Shown one piece after another: positions 53,199 to 61,455 of a stretch of DNA of 64,000 nt. Within the stretch, counting starts at the first letter, position 1, and every line of letters starts with the position of its first letter. The notes under the pieces were generated by a model. That model was given only the letters and a program-made list of their open reading frames with translations, was not told the origin of the DNA and searched no databases. Source of the stretch: Saccharopolyspora erythraea (GTDB taxonomy: Bacteria > Actinomycetota > Actinomycetes > Mycobacteriales > Pseudonocardiaceae); the NCBI RefSeq assembly GCF_018141105.1, contig NZ_CP054839.1, forward strand, positions 7,567,411 to 7,631,410, in the 5' to 3' direction. The position numbers and the translations under genes are program-made.

Positions 53199-53609
53199 TC
53201 AAATGTTCCGTCCCAGATTCCGGGCGCTCTCGTCGTCCGTGTTCTGCATGTCCTTGGCGGAGTCCCGATAGGCTTGAGCCATATTCCGCAAGATCGTCTC
53301 CATCTTTCGGAGAATCCGGATCAAGCCTGCATCTGGATCGCCCTCAGTACCGCGGACTTTCTCGTTGAACTTCTTCTCCATCGAACGTCCGATGAAGCAG
53401 TCACCGTACGCACCGTTGACGATCAGCTCTTGGGCACGGGCTACCTTCGTCTGTACCTTGTCCGCCTTGTCGTCGTAGACCTTGGCCACGCGCTCCGCGG
53501 CTTCCGGGTCCATGACCAGGTGGCCTGAGTCCACCGCTGCCCGCAGACCCTGCGCTTGACCTGCCAGCGCGCCTGCCTGCTGGGCGAAGCCCTCCATCCC
53601 CGTTGTCAA
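53199..53609 (-). CDS. ESX-associated helical protein
   Basis: About 136 residues (TTG start) forming helices: EGFAQQAGALAGQAQGLRAAVDSGHLVMDPEAAERVAKVYDDK, ILRKMETILRNMAQAYRDSAKDM. The pattern of a long helical hairpin with a central turn and no membrane segment resembles ESX secretion-associated small proteins. TTG 53609 is preferred because GGAGGGGG lies just before it; GTG 53624 and ATG 53597 are alternatives. It is coupled to the DUF3558 gene, whose start is 5 bases downstream. Confidence 0.6.
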   Translation of the reverse strand: MTTGMEGFAQQAGALAGQAQGLRAAVDSGHLVMDPEAAERVAKVYDDKADKVQTKVARAQELIVNGAYGDCFIGRSMEKKFNEKVRGTEGDPDAGLIRILRKMETILRNMAQAYRDSAKDMQNTDDESARNLGRNI

Positions 53610-53741
53610 CGGAGCCCCCTCCACGGCCGTGATCGGCGGTGATCAACCCCTCCGTAGATCACCGGCGTGGAGATTACCGGGGGCATGGGCTGGACGGACC
53701 TCGATCCCGAACATCTCACTCAAATCACCCAGGCGGCGCAG

Positions 53742-53927
53742 TCACCAGCGCCGATCCCGTAACGCGGCCACGAACGAAGCCCACTTGCGGCGCTGGAAGA
53801 CCAGCGTCCCGCCGTCGCGGTCCTTGGTATCCCGGACCCCGACGAGACCAGGAGCGGAGCCGACCTCGACACATGCGGACTGACTTCCGCTGTAGCTCGA
53901 CTTCCGCCAGTTCGCCAAGTCCACCAC
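53742..53927 (-). CDS. DUF397 protein
   Basis: 61 residues with the DUF397 pattern: LANWRKSSYSGSQSACVEVG, VGVRDTKDR, and FQRRKWASFVAAL. It is the partner of the XRE/DUF5753 regulator encoded just upstream; its start lies 3 bases after that gene's stop. In other actinobacteria such pairs act as regulator and modulator. Confidence 0.92.
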   Translation of the reverse strand: MVDLANWRKSSYSGSQSACVEVGSAPGLVGVRDTKDRDGGTLVFQRRKWASFVAALRDRRW

Positions 53928-53930
53928 TGG

Positions 53931-54770
53931 TCACTCCTCGCGGTCGTACCTCTGCGCATACGCCACGATGAGGTCACCCGTCTCGTCGGGGCTCATCGCG
54001 GCCTGTTGCAGGTTAGACCGCGCGACGAAGAACGGGGCTACGTCGTCCGGGTCATTCAGGAACGCACCGGAGCGACGCTGTTCCAGATGAACGATCGGCC
54101 GGTCGCGCACGAACTCCAAGATGAGAAACGAACCGTCGAGACCTGTGTGGGCGCCAGCGGAGAACGGCACGACCTGGATGGTGATGTTCGGCCGCTCTGC
54201 CGCCTTGAGCATGGCGCGCAGCTGGTCGGCCATCACCTTCGGCCCGCCAACGGCGCGACACAGGACTGCTTCGTCGAGGATGACCAGGTACTCGACCGGT
54301 TCCGCCTTGGTGAGAATGCCCTGCCGGACTTGACGAACCGCTGTCCGTTGCTCGATACGCTCCGGTTCGACGCCGGTCGCCGCGAACAGGGCTCGCGAGT
54401 GCTCTCGAGTCTGAAGCAGCCCTGGAACGAGCACTTCGGAGACTTCGGTGATGCGGACGGCACGGCTTTCCGCGTCAGCCAGTTCGGTGAGCTGGGTAGG
54501 CAGTCCGCCGCCGAACTCCCACCACGTCGGCTGTTTGATCTCACGCGCCATCTTCAGCAAGTGATCGCGCTCGGAGCCCGTCACCCCAAGTGCGTCCAGA
54601 ACTACGGTCATCGCGGCCGGCTTGAGGCCGCGCTGCGCGGTCTCAAGCCGGCTGAGCTTCGACTCCGACCAGCCGACACGCTCACTCAGTTCCCGCAGGG
54701 TCAGACCAGCGGCCTTGCGAGCAGCCCGAAGCTCCTTGGCCAATGCGCGCGCCCTGGGCGTGTCCGACAT
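53931..54770 (-). CDS. XRE-family regulator with DUF5753
   Basis: 279 residues. Cro/cI HTH at about 12-65 (LRAARKAAGLTLRELSERVGWSESKLSRLETAQRG), then DUF5753: EVLVPGLLQTREHSRALF, VEYLVILDEAVLCRAVGG, ITIQVVPFSAGAHTGLDGSFLILEF, IVHLEQRRSGAFL. It resembles the earlier regulator at 12299 but is not a close copy. Its promoter region carries two palindromes, and the small zinc-finger-like gene lies on the other side, as with the first pair. Confidence 0.93.
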   Translation of the reverse strand: MSDTPRARALAKELRAARKAAGLTLRELSERVGWSESKLSRLETAQRGLKPAAMTVVLDALGVTGSERDHLLKMAREIKQPTWWEFGGGLPTQLTELADAESRAVRITEVSEVLVPGLLQTREHSRALFAATGVEPERIEQRTAVRQVRQGILTKAEPVEYLVILDEAVLCRAVGGPKVMADQLRAMLKAAERPNITIQVVPFSAGAHTGLDGSFLILEFVRDRPIVHLEQRRSGAFLNDPDDVAPFFVARSNLQQAAMSPDETGDLIVAYAQRYDREE

Positions 54771-54782
54771 GCGATCAGCTTA

Positions 54783-54855
54783 CGGATGCGTGCATCCGGC
54801 TGATCTCCCTCGATCGTGGAATTGGCAACTTGTTAAAAGTTGGCAAAAATTGCCA
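54783..54855. promoter_or_regulatory. Palindromic operators between XRE and the small zinc-finger-like gene
   Basis: CGGATGC-GT-GCATCCG (54783-54798) is a perfect 7-bp-arm palindrome 13 bases from the XRE start. TGGCAA-AAA-TTGCCA (54841-54855) is a second perfect palindrome. A direct repeat TTGGCAA lies at 54822-54828 and 54840-54846. The positions suit autoregulation by the XRE protein. Confidence 0.6.
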
Positions 54856-54878
54856 CATCGCCAACCCGAGGAGACACC

Positions 54879-55088
54879 GTGACACTGACCTTCGTCTGGC
54901 GGCCCATACCCGGCGCGGGTCGGCACGCGTTTCCCGTGGCAGCGCTGAAGCTCGCCGGCGACGCGAAGGCCACCGCCTACTGCAGGGCCGAGACCGACGC
55001 CGCTCAGCTCCACGACCGCAGCGAGATCGACTGGATCTGCGAAACGACCTGCGCTGCCTGCTGGCGGGCCCTCTCCGCGAGGGAGTGA
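54879..55088 (+). CDS. Small zinc-finger-like protein, divergent from XRE gene
   Basis: 69 residues with the His-Cys-CxxC pattern: GAGRHAF, TAYCRAE, and CETTCAACWRAL at the end. This repeats the layout of the 88-residue protein at 13302 (RHAT, LCEV, CPNC). A zinc site is inferred. GTG 54879 has GAGGAG upstream. It is positioned across the palindromes from the XRE gene. Function is unknown. Confidence 0.7.
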   Translation: MTLTFVWRPIPGAGRHAFPVAALKLAGDAKATAYCRAETDAAQLHDRSEIDWICETTCAACWRALSARE

Positions 55089-55213
55089 GACCCGGTTCGG
55101 CGCCGCCCCTCCCCCAGCGCCGAACCGAACGGTGGCCGGGCTCGGCTTCCCCGACCCGAACCCGGCCACCGACCCAACACAGAAACGTCGGGGAAGTCAC
55201 CACTGGGGTTCGA

Positions 55214-56260
55214 GTGTCATTTCCACATGTGCCGCCGCCTTACGCCGTGCGGCAACCGCGTCGTCGCAGGGCGGCGGCACTGGTCGTCGCGTTGGTTCTC
55301 GTGCTGATCGTGCTCGCGATCAGCGCCGCATCGGTCGCATGGATCAGCACCGCGCGCCGGAGCACCGCGGCGTTCGACGAGAAGGCAGGTTTCAAGCCGG
55401 GCATGGAGATCAACGAGGCAGTGCTGGCCGAAACAGACGCGGACGCGCTCTACGAAGCGATGTTGCGCAACCAGCTCATGCGGCCGGTTCATCAGGTCAC
55501 CATGGAGCACTACTCGAATCCCCAGTGGTTCGAGGACTCCGAACGTCTCGGCCACACCGTCCGGCAAACCCGTGTCGACTACGAGCACTACCGCGTAACC
55601 GAGGCCGATGCCGACTACGAGGTGGTGGACGGAACCCAGGTGCTCCATGCGCAAAGCCGCTGCGTCGACGGGGGAAGCCACCGGTGGAGCGAGTACACCG
55701 GGACATGGAGCAAACGGCCGCAGGACTCCTGCACGCCGGAACTCATCAAGGTGGGCTCAGGCGACGGGATCGCGCCCGGCGGTCTCAGCGCGCAGCAGGC
55801 CGACCGCTACCTCCGGTACCTGCGCGGGGAGTTCGGCGACCCGGTCTCGGTCGGCAGGCCGACGCTGTTCGAGCACGACGGCGAATCCTACGTTCGCCTG
55901 CCCGTCAAGGTGACGCCGCTTCGCACCGGAGACGCCGGGTACACAGGCATGATGCTCTTCCAGTGGGCGCTGATCGCCGCCGGTATCGAGCCCCTGACCT
56001 ACCCCTACAGCAACGGCGGCGCGGGAGCGAGCGGCGTCGAAGTCACCTACTACATCGACCCCGACACAACGCTTCCCGCCTACTCGTTCCAGCGGATGAC
56101 CCCGGTTCTGAACAGTGCGGGCGAGATGAAGGACCCCGGCGAGTGGCTGAGCGTCAGGCGCGCGGAGTACGCGTTCCCCGAGCGCTGGCTCCCCTACGAC
56201 CCGGCCGACCCGAGGGACCTCGAACCGATCGCGCTGACCTGGCACCGCGACATCCGCTGA
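55214..56260 (+). CDS. Single-pass membrane protein, unknown
   Basis: 348 residues. A basic N-terminus (PPPYAVRQPRRRRAAALV) leads into one hydrophobic helix at about 20-43, then a large extracytoplasmic domain of about 300 residues with two Cys-containing stretches (HAQSRCVDGGSHRW, QDSCTPELIKVG) that could form a disulphide. No catalytic motif was recognised. The GTG start has a weak site (GGGG). It lies between the second XRE set and the flavin reductase gene, convergent with the latter. Confidence 0.7.
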   Translation: MSFPHVPPPYAVRQPRRRRAAALVVALVLVLIVLAISAASVAWISTARRSTAAFDEKAGFKPGMEINEAVLAETDADALYEAMLRNQLMRPVHQVTMEHYSNPQWFEDSERLGHTVRQTRVDYEHYRVTEADADYEVVDGTQVLHAQSRCVDGGSHRWSEYTGTWSKRPQDSCTPELIKVGSGDGIAPGGLSAQQADRYLRYLRGEFGDPVSVGRPTLFEHDGESYVRLPVKVTPLRTGDAGYTGMMLFQWALIAAGIEPLTYPYSNGGAGASGVEVTYYIDPDTTLPAYSFQRMTPVLNSAGEMKDPGEWLSVRRAEYAFPERWLPYDPADPRDLEPIALTWHRDIR

Positions 56261-56281
56261 CGCCCGCCTCCTGCTCCTGCG

Positions 56282-56926
56282 TCAGCGGGGTGTCTCGGAG
56301 CGGAAGCTGTGGCCGAGCTCGGGGCCGAGCCCGAAGTAGTGGCGGAAGTTGTAGATCAGGGGGCTCCACTCCGCCGGGTCGACGTGCTGGGTACCGGGGA
56401 CGACGATGCCCGGGTCGGCGTGGACCGTGAGCACGTGGGCTTCGACGATGAGGAACCCGGCGGTGATGTCGGGCTGGACCCGGGCGGCACGGGCCTCCAA
56501 CTGCAAGGGGCACTCGGCGACTCTGGGCGCCGTGACCAGCTCCGATGGTTCAGCCCGCAGACCCGCGGCACCGAACTTGTCCGGTTCGAAGCGGAACTTG
56601 CCGCGCTTGTGCGCGGGTACCGGAGTGCGTCCGGTGAGGGGCGCGAGTTCTTCCACCGCGGGCCACTGGGCCGGCGCGGGCAGGTTGACCACCAGGTCGG
56701 GCCGGCTGCGGAGGTTGTGCGCGGTCTGCCCCTCGGCGCCGACGCCGAGGACGACCACCTGTCCCAGCGCCCAGGCCGAGGACATCGGCGCGAGGTTGGT
56801 GGTGCCGTCCTCGTTCTCGGTGGAGACCAGCACGACCGGCGTTCCGAAGTAGAGGACGCTCGGCGTGATGGTCACGTGATCGGTCGAGGAGCCGGTGTGC
56901 GCTGTGCCGGATGTAGTGGTGTTCAC
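56282..56926 (-). CDS. Flavin reductase-like FMN-binding split-barrel protein
   Basis: 214 residues. TPSVLYFGTPVVLVSTENEDGTTNLAPMSSAWALG and VVLGVGAEGQTAHNLRSRPDLVVNLP match the flavin reductase/FMN-binding split-barrel family; AECPLQLEARAARVQ and GFLIVEAHVLTVHADPGI complete the barrel. It may reduce FMN or use it as a cofactor; no partner oxygenase is adjacent. GTG 56926 is used since the preceding reading lacks homology. It is separated from eccC by a strong terminator. Confidence 0.85.
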   Translation of the reverse strand: MNTTTSGTAHTGSSTDHVTITPSVLYFGTPVVLVSTENEDGTTNLAPMSSAWALGQVVVLGVGAEGQTAHNLRSRPDLVVNLPAPAQWPAVEELAPLTGRTPVPAHKRGKFRFEPDKFGAAGLRAEPSELVTAPRVAECPLQLEARAARVQPDITAGFLIVEAHVLTVHADPGIVVPGTQHVDPAEWSPLIYNFRHYFGLGPELGHSFRSETPR

Positions 56927-57001
56927 GGGCTCGAACCGTAGGACGCGGATGCTTCGGCACACGCCGAAGAAACAACACACCGACGGACACCCCGAAAAAG
57001 C

Positions 57002-57039
57002 GGAACCCTCCCCCGTCCAAGTCGACAGGGGAGGGTTCC
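57002..57039 (-). terminator. Terminator of eccC
   Basis: A perfect 12-bp stem (GGAACCCTCCCC at 57002-57013, complement at 57028-57039), loop 14 bases. On the minus strand the stem is followed by GCTTTTTC, a T5 run. It lies 15 bases after the eccC stop. Confidence 0.9.
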
Positions 57040-57054
57040 AGCGGAGCCGTCAGA

Positions 57055-60000
57055 TCACTCCGGCCTGATGAAGGCCGTCTGGATCATCTGCGGACCGCCC
57101 TTGAGCGAGCGGCTGACCAGCGTGCCGCGGCCCGGCGGCAGCTGCCGCGACTTGATGTTGCCGACGAGCTGGCCGTCGTCCTTGTTCGCGCTCATCGCCA
57201 GACCCGGCGCTGAGGACTCGCGCATCTTGCCGATGATCGGCTCGAACAGCGCGCGGTTCGCGCCACCGGAGTTGCGGGCGATGACGAAGTGCAGACCGAC
57301 GTCGGACGCCTGCGGGACGAAGTCCGCCAGCGGTGCCAGCGGGTTGTTGCCCGACGGCGCGACCAGGTCGTAGTCGTCGACCACGACGAACAGCTCCGGA
57401 CCCGACCACCACGAGCGGTCGCGCAGCTGCTGCTGCGTGACGTCCGGACCCGGCAACCGCTTCTTCAGCGCGTTGACGACGTCCTTGACGTTGCTCTTGA
57501 GCTGGTCGGCACCCACCGAGTACTCCAGCAGGTGGCTGTTGAGGAAGCCCAGCATGGTCCGCCGGTAGTCGACCAGCAGGATCAGCGCCTCCTTCGGGGT
57601 GTAGCGGGTGGTGATGCCGCGGACGATCGTGCGCAGCAGCGCCGTCTTGCCCGCTTCCCGCTCGCCGAAGGCGTAGAAGTGCGGTTCCTGCTGGAAGTCC
57701 AGGTAGACCGGGTGCAGGCCCTCCTCGTTGATGCCGATCGGCACCAGCTTCGGCCGGGGCTGCTGCTCCGGCGTCGGCAGCTGCTCGTAGGGCAGCAGGT
57801 CCGGCAGCAGGCGGACCTGCGGGGCCGGACGGCCCTTCCAGGAGCTCTTGACCCGGTTGACCAGGTCGCTGACGCCGTCGGCGAGGTCGTCGTTGTAGAG
57901 CTCCCACCCGGCGCGGGCGGGCCTGCGCTCCTCGTTGGCGGCGGTGAGCTCCACGTTGATGCGGTCACCGATGTTCTCGCTGTCCACGCGCGGCACCGCC
58001 GCCAGGAAGTGCAGCTCCGACGGGTGCAGACCGCGGCCAGGGCGGCCCTCGGGCACGTTGGCCGCGATCTTGCGGTGGATCTCGGACTCGGTGTGGTCAC
58101 CGAGCCGCAGCTCCATCCGGGTGCCCAGCAGGTCCTTGAGCGCGGGGCGGATCTCCGCCCAGCGGTTGGCCGAGACGAACACGTGGATGCCGAACGCCAG
58201 ACCCTGCGAGGCGAGGTTCAGCACGTCCTGCTCGAGCGTCTCGAACTCCTGCCGGAACGCCGCCCAGCCGTCGATGAGCAGGAAGACGTCGCCGTAGGCG
58301 TCGTCGCTGATGTCGCCGCGCCGCTTGCGGTTGCGGAAGTCGCTGATGCCGTCGATGCCCTGGGACTGGAAGCGGCCTTCCCGCTCGGCCATCAGGCCCT
58401 TGAGCTCCGACACCGTCCGGCGGACCGTGTCGGGGTCGCGGCGACCGCCGAAACCACCGACGTGCGGCAGGTTCTTCAGCGACGCCAGCGAACCGCCACC
58501 GAGGTCGATGCAGTAGAACTGCACCTCCTGTGGCGTGTGGGTCAGGGCCATGGACGCGACCAGCGTGCGCAGCACGTTGGACTTGCCCGACTGCGGACGG
58601 CCGACGACCGCGCCGTGCCCGTTCGCGCCGCCCAGGTCCAGCATGTAGTAGTCCTGCCGCTGGTGGAACGGCACGTCGACCAGACCCACCGGCACCTGCA
58701 ACCGGCCGCTGCCCGCGAAGCCCGCCGCCGTGTAACCGCGGTCGTCGGTGGCCTGCAACGGCGGCAGCAGCGTGTCGAGGGTGGGCGGTGCGTCCAGCGG
58801 CGGCAGCCACACCTGGTGCGGCGGCGGGCCCGCGTTGATGGTCTTGCGGATGATGACCTGGAAGTCGGTCGGGGCCAGCTCGTCCTGCGGCTGCTCCTTG
58901 ACCTCCTCGACCACCGGCGTCTCCGGCTCCGGCGGCTTCTCGATGTAGTCCGGGATGAAGATGCGCGGCTGCTTCTCACCGGTCACCGGCGAGGCCGCGG
59001 CGCCCGCGGGCTTGCGACCGGTCGTCTGGTGCAGGTAGCCCGACACGTACGCGGCGCGGAAGCGGTCCATGCCGTTGGGGTGCTTCAGGTACCCGTGACC
59101 ACCCGTGGCGGGCAGGTCCGCGGCGTCGGGGATGCCGATCGCGGCGCGGGACTCCGCGGCGTTGAAGGTCTTCAGACCGATCCGGTAGGACAGGTGCGCG
59201 TCGAGACCGCGCAGCTTGCCCTCCTCCAGCCGCTGCGACGCCAGCAGCAGGTGGACCTGCAGCGAACGACCCAGCCGGCCGATCTCGTTGAACAGGTCGG
59301 CGAACTCCGGCTTCTTGGCCAGCAGCTCACCGAACTCGTCGATGACGACGAACAGCGCGGGCAGCGGTTCCTGCGCCTTCTCGTCACCGGCCTCGCCCTG
59401 CTTGCGGTAGTCCCAGACGTTCTTGGCGCCCGCGGCCTGCAGCACCTCCTGGCGGCGGTTCATCTCACCGGCCAGGGCGTCCTGCATGCGGTCGATCAGG
59501 GTGGAGTCGTCACCGAGGTTGGAGATGTTGGCCGACACGTGCGGCGCGTCGTCGAACCCGTTGAACGTCGCACCACCCTTGAAGTCGACGAGCACGAAGT
59601 TGAGCATCGACGACGAGTGCGTGGCGATCAGGCCGAGCACGATGGTGCGCAGGAACTCCGACTTACCGGAACCGGTCGCACCGATGCACAGGCCGTGCGG
59701 GCCCATGCCGCCGGAGGCGGTCTCCTTGATGTCCAGGTGCACGATCTCGCCGTACTCGCCGGGGCCGATCGCCACCCGGTACAGGTCGTCCCTCGACCGG
59801 GGCCGCCACGCCTCGTGGATGTCGAAGGTGACCGCGTCGCCGGCCAGACCGAGCTGCTCGATGTAGTTCAGCGGCGTGGTCAGCGGCTCGTAGCCGCCGC
59901 TGTCGGCCTCCACCGCGGGACCGCCCGCGACCCGGTACGGCGACAGCGAGCGGGCCAGCGAAGTGGCCTGCTCCATGCTCACCGCGTCCGGCTCGCCGAA

Positions 60001-61164
60001 CCACTCGACACCGCTGCCGCCGCGGGCACCGATGCGGTCCTCCTCGACGACCATGCGCATGCCGCGGCGCGCGGTGATCTGGCCGAGCACGTCGGACAGG
60101 TCGATCATGGTCACACCGGCCATGCCGCCCTCGACGATCAGCGCCTCCTCGCGGCTGATCTCGGCGTCGTCGATCAGGATCACCACGTGCGGCTGGCCGT
60201 CCGGCGGGGCCGCGTTGCGCTGGAAGCGCGGGCGGTCGGCGAGCTGCTCGGAGAGCATCTCCTCGATCGCCCGCAGCGAACCGGCCATCAGCCGCATCGG
60301 GCCGATGCCGTCGGTCTCGGTGGGGTGCTGCGCGTGCGGCAGCCACTTGACCCAGTCCCACTCGCGGCGGGCGCGCCCGCTGCTGGCGACCGCGATGATC
60401 ACGTCGTCAGGGGTGTGGAACGTCGCGAGCTGGCAGATCATGGCGCGCGCGAGGCTCCGGGTCAGCTCCCGGTCGCCCTGCAGGCCCACGGCGGCGAAGC
60501 CGCGCATCGAGATCGCGATCGGCAGCCCGGCCACCAGCGAGTGCGCGCGCACGAAGCGGCGCAGCGCCAGAGTGGTGATCGGCTCCAGCTCGTCGACGGG
60601 CCCGGTCTGCGGCGGCACCAGGCGTGTCTCCAGCCGCTGCGAGCCGCGGCCGACCCGGACCTGGCAGAAGTCGTTGTCGTTGCCGCGCCGCTCCCACATC
60701 CGGCGGCTGCCGGCGGCGATCGACCACAGCGTCTGCGGGTCGGGGTGCACCCACTCGCGGGCCAGCCGCTGCTCCTCGGCGGCCTCCCGCGCGCGGTCGC
60801 GCATCTGGCCGAGGTACCGCAGGTAGTCCTTGCGGTCCTCGTTCATCTCGGCCTTCTTCTGGCCGCCGTCCTTGCCCCCGCCCGCCATCATCCCGAATGT
60901 CGAGATGAGCATCATCATCGGCATCATCATCATCATCGGGTTGTCTTTTGCCCGCTGGAGCATGAAGACCATCATCCCGAGCGACGCGACGATCATGACG
61001 CCCGGAAGAACCTTCTGGATGACGTTGCCGGGGATGGTCCGCGGGATCTCCGGCGGCGGTTCGAGGTGCACCTCTCCGCCCGGTGGCCTCGGAGCGGCCA
61101 GGCGTGGCGTGCGCTTGAACTGCAGCGTGCTCACCGGACGCAGCACCCTTTCCGTGTTCGACAT
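57055..61164 (-). CDS. eccC: Type VII secretion ATPase EccC
   Basis: The FtsK/SpoIIIE-type motor of the ESX system. 1369 residues. Two N-terminal membrane helices lie at about 50-90 (LPGVMIVASLGMMVFML, MMMMMPMMMLISTFGMM). Three ATPase domains follow, with P-loops GATGSGKSE (about 492), GRPQSGKSN (about 853) and FGEREAGKTA (about 1165; Walker A lacks the first glycine pair). VVIDEFGEL follows in ATPase 1. Here one chain carries what is split as EccCa/EccCb in some systems. It diverges from eccD and mycP; eccB and eccE are not in view. Confidence 0.97.
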   Translation of the reverse strand: MSNTERVLRPVSTLQFKRTPRLAAPRPPGGEVHLEPPPEIPRTIPGNVIQKVLPGVMIVASLGMMVFMLQRAKDNPMMMMMPMMMLISTFGMMAGGGKDGGQKKAEMNEDRKDYLRYLGQMRDRAREAAEEQRLAREWVHPDPQTLWSIAAGSRRMWERRGNDNDFCQVRVGRGSQRLETRLVPPQTGPVDELEPITTLALRRFVRAHSLVAGLPIAISMRGFAAVGLQGDRELTRSLARAMICQLATFHTPDDVIIAVASSGRARREWDWVKWLPHAQHPTETDGIGPMRLMAGSLRAIEEMLSEQLADRPRFQRNAAPPDGQPHVVILIDDAEISREEALIVEGGMAGVTMIDLSDVLGQITARRGMRMVVEEDRIGARGGSGVEWFGEPDAVSMEQATSLARSLSPYRVAGGPAVEADSGGYEPLTTPLNYIEQLGLAGDAVTFDIHEAWRPRSRDDLYRVAIGPGEYGEIVHLDIKETASGGMGPHGLCIGATGSGKSEFLRTIVLGLIATHSSSMLNFVLVDFKGGATFNGFDDAPHVSANISNLGDDSTLIDRMQDALAGEMNRRQEVLQAAGAKNVWDYRKQGEAGDEKAQEPLPALFVVIDEFGELLAKKPEFADLFNEIGRLGRSLQVHLLLASQRLEEGKLRGLDAHLSYRIGLKTFNAAESRAAIGIPDAADLPATGGHGYLKHPNGMDRFRAAYVSGYLHQTTGRKPAGAAASPVTGEKQPRIFIPDYIEKPPEPETPVVEEVKEQPQDELAPTDFQVIIRKTINAGPPPHQVWLPPLDAPPTLDTLLPPLQATDDRGYTAAGFAGSGRLQVPVGLVDVPFHQRQDYYMLDLGGANGHGAVVGRPQSGKSNVLRTLVASMALTHTPQEVQFYCIDLGGGSLASLKNLPHVGGFGGRRDPDTVRRTVSELKGLMAEREGRFQSQGIDGISDFRNRKRRGDISDDAYGDVFLLIDGWAAFRQEFETLEQDVLNLASQGLAFGIHVFVSANRWAEIRPALKDLLGTRMELRLGDHTESEIHRKIAANVPEGRPGRGLHPSELHFLAAVPRVDSENIGDRINVELTAANEERRPARAGWELYNDDLADGVSDLVNRVKSSWKGRPAPQVRLLPDLLPYEQLPTPEQQPRPKLVPIGINEEGLHPVYLDFQQEPHFYAFGEREAGKTALLRTIVRGITTRYTPKEALILLVDYRRTMLGFLNSHLLEYSVGADQLKSNVKDVVNALKKRLPGPDVTQQQLRDRSWWSGPELFVVVDDYDLVAPSGNNPLAPLADFVPQASDVGLHFVIARNSGGANRALFEPIIGKMRESSAPGLAMSANKDDGQLVGNIKSRQLPPGRGTLVSRSLKGGPQMIQTAFIRPE

Positions 61165-61455
61165 ACCCGAAATGCTTGCTCGCAGGCAGCATTCTGTACT
61201 GCCCGCGAGGCCGACGGCAGCGGGGTCGCCGGAGATCGGACCTCAGACGTGACCAATCAGATACCAACTAGTTGGCACTTCTTGGACCAAACCCATCACC
61301 CGGCCGTGGTCGGTGCGGCCATACTAGGGGCGCTCTCCGGCCGGGCGGGCGGGTTTCGAGGAAAACCCCGGGCTTGGTTTGATGCAGGCCCACGGCTGGA
61401 TCGAGCCGACAGGACGGATACTGCAATGCAAGGACCAAGGGAGTAGGGGGCCCAA
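61165..61455. promoter_or_regulatory. eccC-eccD divergent region with palindrome
   Basis: 291 bases with no gene. CCAACTAGTTGG (61264-61275) is a perfect 12-base palindrome; TTGGACCAA (61282-61290) is a second, shorter one. Both are AT-richer than the surroundings and lie about 100 bases from the eccC start and 165 from eccD. They are candidate operators controlling both halves of the secretion locus. Confidence 0.5.

Noticed and set aside
57289-61446. A 1385-codon open frame opposite eccC
   Set aside because: Composition (Val, Arg, His, Gln rich) is that of a shadow frame; eccC on the other strand has full domain support.
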